From Perognathus longimembris pacificus (lineage: Eukaryota > Chordata > Mammalia > Rodentia > Heteromyidae): DNA of 64,000 bases. The position numbers and the translations under genes were made by a program. The stretch spans positions 4,414,963-4,478,962 of the forward strand of contig NC_063176.1 of NCBI RefSeq assembly GCF_023159225.1. Reading direction: 5' to 3'. Below are positions 34,081 through 46,081 of this stretch, one piece after another; the stretch's first letter is position 1; every line of letters begins with the position of its first letter. A model generated the notes under the pieces. The model had not been told where the DNA came from. It ran no database searches and saw only the letters and a program-made list of their open reading frames with translations.

Positions 34081-34890
34081 ATCATATCATATTATTTAAC
34101 CTTACCGGCAGCCATTAGAGAGCACAAATGAATAACAATCAAGAGGGCAAAGGGTCAGGACAATGTTCAGCTTCTTCCATCCCAAATTAGCAGGCCTCGT
34201 TAGCCATGTGTGATGGAGGCAGGCAGGAGAGATGGGTTGGACACCTCCTGCAGTGTTGCCTGCAAATTTCTACACAGACTCGTTAAAGATATTATTTTGG
34301 GAGCAGACTGTGGAGGCAGCTTCCTGTATCCACGGAACGCCATAGTCCATCCAGCTAACATACATGTCGACCTGGATCTTATAAAGCAAAGTGTTAATCC
34401 TGGATCAGAAAAATTGAGGTTAGTAGCCACATTTGCGCACTCGTTCCAAAATGACTCTGGTTCCTTGATCCTATAGAGTTTATGAGAGCACAGGAGAGAT
34501 AAATGGAGAAGTAAAATCTTAGTTTATACCAAAGAATTATCAGGATCAGATGTACACGTGACTTTTAGCATAGATAGACATAAAAAATAACACACTGTTT
34601 CTACATCATTATACTTGTACCACATGCTGTATATTTGAACCTTTTGGAATTTTTTTTTAGACACATTTGCTTGTACGGAAACATGATCACTTTGGGTTTA
34701 AAACCTGGGTTTTTTCTTTCAGTTTGGAGTCTGGTCATAAGAGTCAGGATTGTCTCCAGGCTGTTTACTGTGACCCCAACCACAGTCTGCAAAGATCAGT
34801 TTAACACAAGACTTAAAGCAAGTTAAAATAGTAGTCAAAAGCAAGTAATTTTGAAATGATGATGCCAGTTTTTACATGTTTTACCAACAG
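34081..34890. other. Unassigned stretch with short plus-strand frame
   Basis: The 88-residue plus frame 34210-34476 matches nothing I recognise and has no known signal or motif. The surrounding DNA is probably decayed ERV or unique sequence. Confidence 0.3.
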
Positions 34891-34912
34891 ACAGACAGAC
34901 AGACAGACAGTT
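34891..34912. repeat. (CAGA)n microsatellite
   Basis: About five to six consecutive ACAG tetranucleotides. Confidence 0.85.
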
Positions 34913-35980
34913 GTGCACAAGCTTTGGGGAGGCGCTTAGAATTTTTTTTAAATTGTCCATGTAAGTTTTCTGGAATTCCAGTGGCAAAATGATATTGTTT
35001 TGCCAATATTTTAGAACCACATGGTCAGTTAGAAAACAAAACTTTTCCTAGGTAACAAAAATTTTCACAGATTATTTGGCAAATGAAGAAGCCACATTTT
35101 GAGAAACCAGTTCAGCTCCAATGGAGGGCTGAAGTGTGATGCTATGACCAGAGAAGGTCCAGGAGATGGAATACGAGACAGGAACAGAACATGGACACAA
35201 TGGCGGCGGAGCTGGTCAGACCCTCAGCAGGCTCAGAGCAAGACACCTTCACCTTCCAGCATTTGAATTGCAAGGCACATTTGAATTACAAGATACATTG
35301 AACTGTAAGGCCACAGCTGCAGGTTTTAGGGTGGGGGGCAGGGTTACCAGGAACTGGAGTCTCCACATCCCTGCCCAGTTTCCAGGTATTCAGCACACAC
35401 ATTCCCTGGGGCATGGGTAGGCAAAACCCATTCTATTGTCCACCACAAGGTCAATGCTAGAGAAAACTGAGGATTTAGCCAACAACAAGCAGAATTCAAC
35501 CGAACCTCCAAACTTAGCAAACATCAATAACAAGAACAGAAAACCTTTAAAGCAGATGTTAAGCAAATAAGCAATTTTCCTCCTGGGCAGCCAGGGTGCC
35601 ATCTCCCCTCCATCCAAGAAGCTGGAGGAGTGGGAGTCTTAAAAGGGCCTTTACTGTTCCCAGGCTTTGAGGGGCCAGGGGAGAAACAGGCCTTGAGGGG
35701 GGATAAGATCAGGTAAACTCCGAGAGGGGGGTCCTCTCCCAAGTTAATTTCCCTCCTCCTTACCACTTGTTCTCCCCGTTTCCAAGTAGCCCAGCTGAAG
35801 AGATTGGCCTCCGCCAGTCAAGGTGCCCAGCACATCAAGGTCTCCCAGACCCTTTTGGCCTGGGAGGCTGAGATGTCTAAACCTATGCTTTGAAGCATGA
35901 GCCTCAGCACCCTGAGCACCAGGTCATCATGCTGTGTTTGAGATTGCCCCGTCTTTTCCAGGGATACCCTTACCTCTCAG

Positions 35981-36301
35981 TGTTAGGTTTTTAAAGTAGG
36001 TAGCTAGTAAAGGAGAATGCCACGTGGTATTCAGGCAGGAGAGAACGTTTATTACCGAACTGCTGGCCTGTGGCCAAGATGATCCATGGCCGGAGAGAAG
36101 GGAGAGAGAGAGAGAGAGCGACCCCCACCCAGCCCTGCTGTATTTAGGGCAGGGGCAAAGGGTGTGTCCAGGTGGATTAGGAGGTGACCTCAGGGAAAGG
36201 GGAGGTAACTGCCTCCAGGTCTGCTGGTTAACCAGGTAACTGGGTGGAGACTTAATGAGGTGGGGGCATCTGCATGTAGCCCTCAGGGAGAGGACCTAAC
36301 A
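35981..36301 (-). mobile_element. Solo LTR of the 3.1-kb element family
   Basis: A 321-bp LTR with terminal TGTTAGG and CCTAACA, flanked by CTCAG on both sides (5-bp duplication, as for the 15465 element). AATAAA is on the minus strand. Confidence 0.88.
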
Positions 36302-36355
36302 CTCAGAACTCACTTGTCCTTGCTCGCAGATAGCTCTAAACCTACACTTCCTTGT

Positions 36356-36373
36356 GTCCCACGTTGGGCATCA
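36356..36373 (-). promoter_or_regulatory. Primer-binding site of right-arm ERV
   Basis: Minus strand TGATGCCCAACGTGGGAC, a degenerate tRNA-Lys1,2-type site equivalent to 31931-31948. Confidence 0.7.
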
Positions 36374-36374
36374 G

Positions 36375-36970
36375 GTTTCGGGGTCTCAGCCACCAGTGCT
36401 CTCCCGACCTGCAGGAAAGAAGGGGAAGCTCATCTCGACTGGTGCAGGCCAAGAATCGAGAAGGTTCCATGGACTGCCTGCTCCCAGCCCCCACTCACCC
36501 GAGGACAATCAGACGCTTATGGGAGAATGTCTTGTGCATGTCACGCCTTATTGAATAGGTCAGAGAGCCGCAGGAAAGGGAGGGGTAAGTGCACCTATCT
36601 AGGGACTGTGAAAGGAGGGCCTGAGCTGTCTGTCAAGAGTGGAGGGCCAAGGAAAAAGAAGCCAGGGACAGTGCTCAGGCCCTGAGTCCAAGGCCCAGGA
36701 CTGGCCAAAAAAAAAAAGAAAAGAGTGGAGGGCCAAGGGACCAATCCTAAGAGGCGGCCTAATTCTATATCACAGCCCACAGGACCATCTCCGGGTTCAT
36801 CAGCAGGCACCATCTTAGGCACACGTGGTCCCTAGGCTGGGAGGCGGGGCTAGCTGGAACCTCCTTTCTGGGTTCTGGCATAATAGCCACACGTGGCACC
36901 AGGGCTGGGAAACAGGCGGGGCCAGCTAGTTGCCTCTTTCTGATGTAACATGCCTGGCATGTCCCACACA
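36375..36970 (-). repeat. ERV LTR (right arm)
   Basis: Inverted partner of 31388-31928; on the minus strand it starts TGTGTGGGACATGCC. Interrupted by a truncated SINE. Confidence 0.72.
36652..36720 (+). mobile_element. 5'-truncated SINE with 18-bp target duplication
   Basis: Only the last part of the dimeric SINE (AGCCAGGGACAGTGCTCAGG to the A-tail). AAGAGTGGAGGGCCAAGG is repeated at 36634-36651 and 36721-36738. Confidence 0.88.
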
Positions 36971-38267
36971 AGCCCCCAATCATAATACATCGTTCTGGGG
37001 CTATCCTTTTTCCTGCACCAATATGTAGGAAAGATACACTAAAAAATGTGAATTTAACTACAATTTGGGCTCAAAGTGAGCAGAGAGCCATCCTCAGTCT
37101 ATCTGCTTACTCTGTGGCAAGAATACAACTTTTGGAAAGGATGCAACCAAAGTCAAGACATTTGCATGTGCAGTTACTTGTAGATCCCCAGGGTTACTTG
37201 GGAAGCAGGTCTCACTCCTAATCCTGGATCCCGAGCCCTGCGTTCAGGAGCAAGGCCGGGGGCACGCTCAGCATAGGATTTTCTGGTGGGTGCTGAAGCT
37301 GTAACGTAAAATCTCTAGAAATATAATCCTAATATTTTAGCGTCCCCCACAACTTGATCCCCATCTTTATTGTTCATTTTTCAATATTTAAGGATTTTTG
37401 TCACTGTGTCAATCCGTCTTCTTATACCTTTGCAAGCCTGACACCTGCATTTCTTGGGCACCTAATTCAGGTAACTTAAAAGAGTCAGCTGCCTGTGCCC
37501 CACTAGAAATAGGAGCCTTAAGGAAACCCTTTATTTTTTGTAATAGCGCCACCTACTGAGAGAGGAGGCAGCATACATGAGGAAACATAATCCACTTTAG
37601 CTCTAGTGGTCAATTTTACCCCCACTTCCTATCTTCTCCTTAAGCGCCAACGTTTTCTCCAAATCACTGCCAGCTTACTTGTTCTTTCTGTCATATCCTG
37701 TAGTCAGCCCGAAGTCATGTAGGTCTAGACTCTTTTTTATGTAACCTAAAATGAAATGAACACTCAAGGAAGAAATTCATTCTCTCATGCTTAAGAAATT
37801 GCACCTTTGTAGTAGGCATCAAGTCAAAATTCCAAGCTTATTTTCTCCTAGAATTTAATTTCTCTGAGATTGTAATTTGGCAAGGTTTATGGAATGCATT
37901 CTATAGTACATTATTATCACATTTGTCTGAACAAGAGGAATTGTGGGTGCTGGAGTCTTCTGTTGAAAGCCGGAATAGATACTTCAAGAAAGTCCTTTAT
38001 GTTGAATTAATTACAGTACACTCCTTTTGTAATTAAAAATACTTTATTATGGGATTTTTCTTCATTTTACAAATTCTGGAGAGTGTTAACAGGCTGCCTA
38101 TCTAAAACCAGGCAACCTAGCTAACCTCACAATGCAATTACTGCCTAGAAAGGCAAAAGGTAATTTTTTCTTATGTAGCCTTTCATATTCTCTAGAATCA
38201 TAGTGTGTGTGGACTCAGAATACAGTCTAAAAACATTTGAAGAAATAACTCAGTCAAGAACATTTCT
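36971..38267. other. Intergenic stretch, no gene recognised
   Basis: Mixed-composition DNA. The first few hundred bases could be further ERV debris; no frames or motifs support a gene. Confidence 0.4.
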
Positions 38268-38372
38268 TTGAAGTGGCACTGTGGCTCAAAGTGGCAGAGC
38301 ACTAACTTTGAGTTGAAGAGCGCAGGGACAGTGCTCAGGCCCAGATTTCAAGCCCCATGAATGACCAAAAAA
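38268..38372 (+). mobile_element. Monomeric tRNA-like SINE half
   Basis: GTGGCACTGTGGCTCAAAGT to a short A-rich tail; only the second monomer of the SINE. Confidence 0.7.
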
Positions 38373-38479
38373 ACACAAAAACCCAATAAAAAAACACTTC
38401 TTTGGCCAGATAGGTAACATTTAGGCTTAATCAGTTTGGTGAGATACATGGAAAAATACCAAAACAGAGAAAATATTTT

Positions 38480-38678
38480 TTTTTTTGGCCAGTCCTGGAG
38501 CTTGGACTCAGGGCCTGAGCACTGTCCCTGGCTTCGCTTAGCTCAAGGCTAGCACTCTGCCACTTGAGCCACAGCGCCACTTCTGGCCATTTTCTGTATA
38601 TGTGGTGCTGGGGAATTGAACCCAGGGCCTCATGTATACGAGGCGAGCACTCTTGCCACTAGGCCATATCCACAGCCC
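38480..38678 (-). mobile_element. Dimeric ID-type SINE, reverse, with target duplication
   Basis: T-run, then GGCCAGTCCTGG through GGCCATATCCACAGCCC. GAGAAAATATTTT is at 38467-38479 and 38679-38691. Confidence 0.92.
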
Positions 38679-38691
38679 GAGAAAATATTTT

Positions 38692-39388
38692 ATACTACTA
38701 ATCTTTATTAGTATTAGGAATGATCATGATAAAATCTACAAATGATAATAATTCCAAAATAAAATAAGATTTCTTCATTAAACCACATTTAAAAATCAAA
38801 TGAAAATGTACAATGGAAGCATGCTTGAATGTTTTGGTGTGTTATATTTTTAAAGAAGAGAAACTTAATGCATTCACATTATTTTGAGGCAAAAATGAAC
38901 CTTTCTACATGGACTACCTAAGCCAAATTCCAGTCTATTAATGATTTCTTAACTACTTTCTGTAAGTCCACTAATGACTTTTTCAATGACTTTAAGAGCT
39001 TCTTGGTGAAAAGGCTTAGACATCAATTGATACATTATCTCATAATGAGTACATGTAGATTAGAAAAATTGAGGCAGAATAAAATCAATATTTAGACAAA
39101 CATTGATTTAGTTCAGAAATTCTTTTGTAATATGTAAGTGGGGTTATTATGGCCAAAGAAGTAAATGGAGAGGCTTATTTGTTCTGAATTAGGAAATAAG
39201 GAGTTCAAAGTAAAGTGCTCACAAAGACACTTATCATCTATTATATTGGTAATTTGTAAAATATTTAGGTGATTTCTATGGGTGACTACAGGATCAGTAT
39301 TCAAATTTTCCTAAGGAGAGAGAAAATTCACTAAGATTCTCCACTGATGATCTAGTCTGTTTTTTCAATATTGATTCTCCTCTGTTTT

Positions 39389-39440
<52 letters not shown>

Positions 39441-39840
39441 AGCGCATGTGTGTGTGTGTGTAGTTTACATACTTGTCTGGGTATGTTGTTCTATATTGCT
39501 TCCTCTTTGCAATGTATTTATGTTTGGCACAGACATAGTAGGAAACAGTTAACATTGATCACCTCAGCCATTCCACTAGAAGGAACTCAACAGTGCATGT
39601 GTTTGGAACAGGCAATGTCTCCACCCTTCTTTTCATTGCCCCTTTGATTTCATTTCACTGTAATCTGATTAGTCTCATATAAACATGCTAATTGTTGTTG
39701 AGATTTCATCCATGTCCTACCCACTGGGAAATTATATGAAATGTGTACTCAAAAAATACATATATATTTGTTTTATGAATCTGTCATTCTGTCAACGTGC
39801 TCTGACTGGTCATTTTACATATTTTATCTAATCAACCCAA
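38692..39840. other. 5' flank of UGT2B pseudogene
   Basis: AT-rich with a pure (GT)n block at 39391-39460. No gene. Homology with the left UGT2B promoter is visible only in the last few hundred bases before 39936. Confidence 0.45.
39391..39460. repeat. (GT)n microsatellite
   Basis: Long uninterrupted GTGTGTGTGT run followed by GCGCGAGCGC and more GT. The frames across it are artefacts. Confidence 0.95.
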
Positions 39841-39853
39841 GTTATACTTTAAC
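39841..39853 (+). promoter_or_regulatory. HNF1-like element of the UGT2B pseudogene
   Basis: GTTATACTTTAAC, 83 bp upstream of the ATG, in a promoter block conserved with the left gene (which has GTTATAATTTAAC). Confidence 0.55.
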
Positions 39854-39935
39854 TTCAGGATTGATTGTTTTCTTGACTATAAGCACAAGGCAAAGACAAA
39901 GTGAGCATAGTTCGAAGGAGCCAGTGCCAGTCAAG

Positions 39936-40658
39936 ATGCCTGGGAAAAGGATTTGGGTTCTCCTGCTACTGCAGCTGAATTGTTACTTTAGCTCTGGAAG
40001 CTGTGGGAAAGTACTGGTGTGGCCGATGGAATACAGCCACTGGATAATATGAAGGTAATACTGGATGAACTCATCTTGAGGGGTCATGATATAACAGTTG
40101 TGAGACCATCATCTGCTATTTTTGTTGATAGCAATGAAACATCCAGTATCAAATTTGAAACTTTCCCTTCATCTTCAAATACCGATGAAATGATCACTGT
40201 TTTCAGAGAATTCATAGAACTGTGGATGTATGAATTGCCAAGAACAACATGTTTGGCATATTCACCATTACTGGAGAACTTATTTATGAAATTTTCTGAC
40301 ACTTGGCTCAATATTTGTAGAGAAGCAGCTTTGAATACGGAACTGATGGCAAGGCTATGAAAAGCAAGTTTCGACGTCGTGATTGCAGATGCCAGCGGCC
40401 CTTGTGGGGGGCTTCTGTCTGAGCTCTTGGAGATTCCCTTGGTGTACACTCTCCGCTTCTATCCCGGCTACACAATGGAGAAGTATAGTGGAGGCCTTCT
40501 GGTCCCTCCTTCTTATGTGCCTGTCATTCTGTCAGGATTGGGTGGTCAGATGACCTTCATGGAGAGGGTGGAAAACTTCATATGCATGCTGTATTTTGAC
40601 TTTTGGTTGGAGACATATGACTCAAAGAAATGGAGTAACTTTTACAGTGAAGTTTTAG
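39936..40658 (+). pseudogene. UGT2B: UGT2B pseudogene exon 1
   Basis: It starts [18 protein letters not shown] with signal peptide as in the left gene. It is 723 bp, one base shorter than the left exon, because ATAAATATG has become ATAATATG; the frame hits TGA at 40050-40052. A separate CGA-to-TGA change, by comparison with the left copy, is at 40358-40360. The remainder is well conserved to donor TTTTAG|GTAAGT. Confidence 0.94.
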
Positions 40659-41690
40659 GTAAGTCATAGTTCATTATGAGTAGGAAAGAGTCATAACTTT
40701 TCTGAAAGGTGAGAGAGGTTTTCTAACATGCATGTGAAATAAGATAAATTTGTTTTTCGTATTTGGAACAGTTAAATGAAATGTAAGATTTTATACCAGA
40801 TTGCTGAATATGGAATAGCTTCCTTTATAGGGTCAGAGAGAAGACAATGGATGATTTCTTATATGGGAAACTCTCGGAGTTCATCCAGTTTGAAAAGCTT
40901 CATCAATGGTGAAAGTTGTCCATTTTTCTTTATTATCAAAATCACTAATTACATCCCTAAGACACTGATGGATGGCAATATGTAGACTGAGGAGATTCCT
41001 TTTATACTCTACCTATGGAGGCAGGAAGTACGAACTTGTTGCCCTTGATCAATTTCCTTAATTAAATTAAAATACTTTTATCTGTGTTCTCTTCCTTCCT
41101 TTTTCTTTTTGCTCATCCCAAGGTTTGAACTTAGGGATGTCCAGCTTGTTTAGCTTACTTGCTTAGTGCTGGTACTATACTACTTGAAGCATACTTCTAC
41201 CCAGGTTAGCCTTCAACTTAAGTCCTCCAATTCTCAGAATCTTGAGTCACTAGCATTACACAATGAGCCACTGTTGCCCACTTTTTGGGATTGTCTAAAA
41301 TTTTCTCTTGTTTCTAAGAGATACACTGTTTCATAGCAGATTCAACATAATTTGTTACTTTTTCAATCAAATGTTTCATAGAGGTAAAATCTAGTATACT
41401 GAGAAGATGCACATGATTATTCACTATCTTTACTAACATATTTCTTCATTTAATAAATATTAGCCATGAACACCCCAGTATTTCTGAAATTTTCCCCAGT
41501 GATATAAGCAAATGTGGCTATACAATAAAGAAACACTGTCAAGTACCATTTTTGTTTAATGTAGAAAACTATATTGAGAAGTTCAGAGAAAATAGTTTTT
41601 GTGACTATGATAGAATTATTAATTCTGGAGATGGAATTTTTATTTAATGGATAAAGAGAAAAGAAATTACAGTTAATTATACAATCACTT
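40659..41690. other. Pseudogene intron 1, 5' part
   Basis: No gene. Contains an old reverse B1-like SINE at about 41105-41285; otherwise AT-rich. Confidence 0.45.
41105..41285 (-). mobile_element. Old B1-ID SINE, reverse
   Basis: AAGGTTTGAACTTAGGGATG through CTCAGAATCTTGAGTCACTA resembles the reverse complement of the B1-ID family, diverged. Confidence 0.5.
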
Positions 41691-42686
41691 GTTCACATTT
41701 TTATTCACTTTAAAAATTTAATTTATTTATTTTCAAAGTGATGTACAGAGTGTGTACAGTCCTGTGTGTAAGGAGGTGAATGCATTTCTTATCCAACTTG
41801 TTACCACCTCCCTCATTTTCTCCAGCCTCCCACCTCCCCAGTTATCTCCCTCGTCCCCATGAGTTGTACAGTTGGTTTACAGCATATAGTTTTATGACTA
41901 TTGCCCTCACATTGGTTTGTCTTTTATCCTTTGTCTCTCCATTTTAATATTTCTCTTCCCCTCCCTAGTTCCAATAAACATGCATATTCAATACCCATAG
42001 TACCAAAATCAGTAATAGTGACATCAGGGGTAAAACCCTGCGGAAGAAAGACTGAAGAAAATGGCATAATTTCACATGGTATGTTGAAAATAATGACAAT
42101 GATAAACCACAAATTTCCATAATGTGGAGTTCATTTCACTTAGCATCATTTTATGTATTCAGATATATGTAGCTATTGAGCTATTGTGATCTTCTGCGAG
42201 GACTATCCAAGATGTGTACTAATTATTCCCAATGAGGGAATAACTTAGGGTCTGGCTGACTTCACTTAGTATGACTTTTTCCAAGTCTTTCCATTTCCTT
42301 ACAAATGGGGCAGTGTCATTCTTTCTGATAGAGGCATAGAATTCCATTGGGCACATGGACCACATGTTCTTGATCCCCTCATCTACTGAGGGGCATTGGG
42401 GTTGGTCTCACATTTTAGTGATGGCAAATTGTGCTACGATGAACATAGTTGTGCTGTTGGCTTTAGTGTGGTCTTGCTTGTCATCTTTTGGGTAAATGCC
42501 CAAAAATGGAGCTGCTGGTTCATAACTGAGCTCTATGTTTAGCCTCTGAGTAACCTCCATACTGATTTCCAGAATGGTTGAACAAGTTTACACTCCCACC
42601 AACATTGTAGGAGGGTTTCCTTTGGGTCACATTCCCTCCAGCATCTGTTGTTGTTAGTTTTCTTGATAATGGAATTCTATCTCTAA

Positions 42687-42765
42687 GCTAGAGAAGTGGC
42701 TAAGTGGTAGAGCACCTACCTAGCAAGCCCAAGTCCCTGGGTTGAAACCAAATTACTGGAAAAAG
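42687..42765 (+). mobile_element. Monomeric ID element
   Basis: GTGGCTAAGTGGTAGAGCAC through CCCTGGGTTGAAACC, then an A-rich tail. It splits the old L1. Confidence 0.75.
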
Positions 42766-43966
42766 TAAGTAAATAAACAGGAGCTCCCTTCAAATAATGG
42801 ACATTCTTACTGGGGAAAGGTAAAATCACAGTGTGGTTTTGCTTTTCATTTCCTTAATGGCCAGTGATATGAACCACTTCTTCATTTGTCTCTTGGACAT
42901 TCTCATTTCCTCTTCAGAGAAGTCTCTTTTAAGGTCTTTATCACATTTACAAAGGGAGCAGTTGTTTCTTTGAGGATTTGTTTTGGAGGACTTTCATTTT
43001 TTGTGTTCTATATACGTTTTAGATATGAGGCCTTTGTCTGCTGTATGGCCAGTGAAGACCTTCTCTCAATCTGTAGGCTATTTTTCTTGCTAGCTATGTC
43101 CTTTGCTGTACTAAAGCTCTGCAGTTTGATGCAACTCCATTTGTCCAAACTTTCTTTGATTTGTTGTGCTTTTGGGCCATTAATCTAAAAGTTTCAACCT
43201 GTGCCAAGGAGCCCAAATGTTTCTCCTATTCCTTCCCATGATGTGTTCAAGATATCTGATTTTACCTCGAGTTCTTTGATCCATTTGGAATTAATTCTGG
43301 TGCAGGATGATATATAAGGCTCTAGCTTGTTAGTTAAAGGTGTTTAACCAATTGTGCCAGCACCATTTGTTGAAGAGGCTGCCTTTCTTCCATCCTATTT
43401 TTAATTCCTTTATCAGACATTTAGTAGCCATAGTTTTGCACGTTCCTTTCTGGGTCTTCAGTTCTATTTTAGTTGGACCCCCGGTCTGTTCTTGTGCCAA
43501 TACCAAGATGTTTTTGATACTCTAACTTTGTAATGGAGTTTGAAGTTTGGTATTGTTATTCCTCCACCATGAATCTTCCTCCTTAGGACTGTTTTTCTTA
43601 TTCAGGATCTTTTATTGTTCCATATGAATTTTAGGATTGCTTCCTCTATTTCATTAAAGAATGGTATTGGGATATTGACAGGCATAGCTTTGAATTTGTA
43701 GACAGCCTTTGCCATTTTCACGATGTTAATCCTCACAATACAGGAGAATGGGAGATTTTTCCATTTCCTTATTTTTGCTTTAATTTTATTTTTCAGCTTT
43801 TTAAAGTGTTCCTCATACAGGTCTTTCACTTCTTTGGTTAAGGTTAATCCTAAATTTTTTGTGTTTTTCAGGCGATTTTATAAGGAGTTGCTTTCCTTAT
43901 TTCAGCCTCGCTCTTCATAGTGTGGGCATACAGAAATGCTGTTAATTCTTGAGGATTTATTTACTT

Positions 43967-44218
43967 ATTTAATATATATATTTATTATCAAACTGAAGTA
44001 CAGAGAGGTTACAGTTTCATACATTAGGCATTAGATACATATCTTGAACTGTTTGTTACCTTGTCCCTCATTCCACCCTCCCCCCTCCTCCTTTCCCTTT
44101 CCCCCCGCCTCCCCCATGAGTTGTTGAGTTCATTTACACCAAACAATTTGGCAAGTATTGCTTTTGTAGCTCTTTGTCTTTTTTTACCCTGGGTCTCCCG
44201 ATTTTGGTATTCCCTTTG
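43967..44218 (-). mobile_element. Nested L1 3' end
   Basis: A second L1 3'UTR (AAACTGAAGTACAGAGAGGT) interrupts the older L1 ORF2: sequence before it ends at CTTGAGGATTTAT and resumes at AAAGTTTTGTATAAGC, which are nearly adjacent in the copy at 63.0 kb. Confidence 0.7.
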
Positions 44219-44467
44219 CCAAAGTTTTGTATAAGCTCAAGTAACTTGGGAGTAGAGTCTATGGGTTTCTTTAAATACAGGCTCCTGTCCTCTGGAAAAA
44301 GAGAGAGTTTAACTTCTTCTTTCCCTATTTGGATCCCCTTTATATTTGCACCTTGCCTTATTGCTTTGGCTAGGAATTCTAGTACAATATTGAAAAGGAG
44401 TGGAGAGAGCAGACTTCCTTATCTTCCTCCTGATTTTAAAGGGAATGCCTTTAACTTTCAACATTAA

Positions 44468-44790
44468 GTACAATGCTAGCTGTAATACAGTTACTATTTT
44501 AATGATTATTCATGACTACTTATATAAGAAGGTACCATGGAAATAGTCTCTTACCAATTTTCCTTTCACACAGAAATATACAAATACCACACATGTACCT
44601 CCATAATTCATTACCCCCCAAAAAAACTATGCACGTAAATTACATCTCGTAGATTTGTTGATTTACCAACAAAAACATTTATTAATCATTAAGCATAAAT
44701 TACAGCAATCCTCTAGGAAAAAATAACTATGATTAGAAAAGACTCTGTTGTGTAATTATGTATTCTTTATCTTTTAAACTCTCCACTCAG
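44468..44790. other. Pseudogene intron 1, 3' part
   Basis: AT-rich, no gene or repeat recognised. Confidence 0.4.
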
Positions 44791-44939
44791 GACACCCCAC
44801 TACCTTATTGGAGACAATGAGTAGAGCAGACATCTGGCTTATTCGATCCTACTGGGACTTGTTATTCCCGTGACCTACTTTACCAAATTTTGACTTTGTT
44901 GGAGGACTCCACTGCAAACCTGCAAAACCCTTGCCTAAG
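44791..44939 (+). pseudogene. UGT2B: UGT2B pseudogene exon 2
   Basis: 149 bp with acceptor ACTCAG and donor AAG|GTAAAT. The frame reads [20 protein letters not shown] then hits TGA at 44871-44873 where the left gene has an Arg codon; the rest, through KPAKPLPK, is conserved. Confidence 0.94.
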
Positions 44940-45349
44940 GTAAATATGTTCCTTTTTGTCTCTGTTATTTGATTTCCTTTGCAATGCATATGGTTCTGCA
45001 ACACACAATCCTAGTCCTTGATAGTAAGATGACAGGTGAACAATGCTCAGAAATCAGTTGAGGAATCAGAAGAATAAAAAAAAATAGAGGGAAAAGCAAT
45101 TAGAATAGTAAGAACAATATACAAGAACTAAAATTCACCTAAGTAGCAAAAAGTTGTGAGAGAATTAACTTAGAAACCAGATGGAAATGTTTGGAAACTG
45201 TAGTATAATGATGTCAATATACTTCATACTACTATCTGTGCTCTTACTAGTTGCTAGTGGAAAATATTGGTGTTTTTATTAATCTCACTGTTGTTCCTCT
45301 GATAATTTCTGATAATATTTCATTTTCTCTCATTATATTGAAAAAACTT

Positions 45350-45557
45350 TTTTTTTGCCAGTCCACTATGTAGGTTTTGAACTCAAGGCCTGGCATTATT
45401 TCTGAGTTTCAGTGCTCAAGATTAGTGCTTATCTCTTGAGCCACAGCTCTACTTAGAGCTTTGTGGTGCTTAGTTGGAGATGAAAGTCTCACAGACTTTT
45501 CTACCCAGGCAGGCTTTGAAATGGGATCCTCAGATCTCAATCTCCTCAGTAGCTACC
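45350..45557 (-). mobile_element. B1-ID SINE split by the provirus (first part)
   Basis: Reverse SINE: tRNA-like half (CTCTTGAGCCACAGCTCTAC) followed by B1-like CAGATCTCAATCTCCTCAGT. It stops at the provirus border and resumes at 54096 with ATTATAGGCAAGCACCATCA. Confidence 0.85.
45552..45557. repeat. Target-site duplication of provirus (left)
   Basis: GCTACC, identical to 54090-54095; six bases as produced by class II integrases. Confidence 0.95.
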
Positions 45558-45926
45558 TGTTGAACCTGGGTAACTGCAGTCGAAATCAGGACACGGGGGA
45601 TGCAAGGCGAGTGAACCAATGCATACTTTATTCCAAGAAGGCCAGGGTTTATATAGGGTTAGAAACCAATTTTACAATTACAGGGTAAAAGATCAATACA
45701 GCATGACATTTGTCTCAAATACAAAAGTGGAGGAAATTTCCTACTGTGTGGGCAGGAACTTGGTACAAATGCCTTTCTAATAACAGGAGGTAGTGACTAC
45801 AAAGATTATTGATATCAAAACAAGGAACTGTATACAACCGAGGTAGAACTAATTATCTCCTAGCTACTATCTCCTTAAGGCTAGATAACATCAATCTTGA
45901 CTTCTCCAAATACTTGTGAAATAACA

Positions 45927-46062
45927 GTGAGGAGACTTTCCTGTTTACAGTGAAAATCTAGTGAGGAGACTTTCCTGTTTACAGTGAGAATCTAGTGAGG
46001 AGACTTTCCTGTTTATAGTGAGAATCTAGTGAGGAGACTTTCCTGTTTACAGAGAGAATCTA
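45927..46062. repeat. Four 34-bp direct repeats in LTR U3
   Basis: Four consecutive units starting GTGAGGAGACTTTCCTGTTT. Each contains GAGACTTTCC, close to an NF-kB site. Such repeats act as enhancers in retroviral LTRs; the role here is inferred. The same array is at 53731-53866. Confidence 0.92.
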
Positions 46063-46081
46063 ACACTAAAGGCAGCTGGTC

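Larger units (their letters stand above)
35040..36970 (-). mobile_element. Right arm of inverted-repeat ERV
   Basis: Minus-oriented LTR (about 36375-36970), primer site (36356-36373) and leader, homologous to the left arm in reverse. About 200 bp at 35215-35420 have no counterpart in the left arm. A solo LTR (35981-36301) and a truncated SINE (36652-36720) are inserted. Confidence 0.75.
41705..44467 (-). mobile_element. Old L1 3' half in UGT2B pseudogene intron 1
   Basis: 3'UTR (GATGTACAGAGTGTGTACAG) at the left and ORF2 C-terminal to RT fragments on the minus strand, for example a frame at 43829-43602 with [20 protein letters not shown]. Many stops. Interrupted by an ID element (42687-42765) and a second L1 3' end (about 43967-44218). 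Confidence 0.85.

Noticed and set aside
39352..39647. Frames rich in His-Thr or Cys-Val
   Set aside because: Translation of the GT microsatellite.
45927..46062. Direct repeats considered as a CRISPR-like array
   Set aside because: Units are adjacent without spacers and lie in a retroviral U3 in a mammalian genome.
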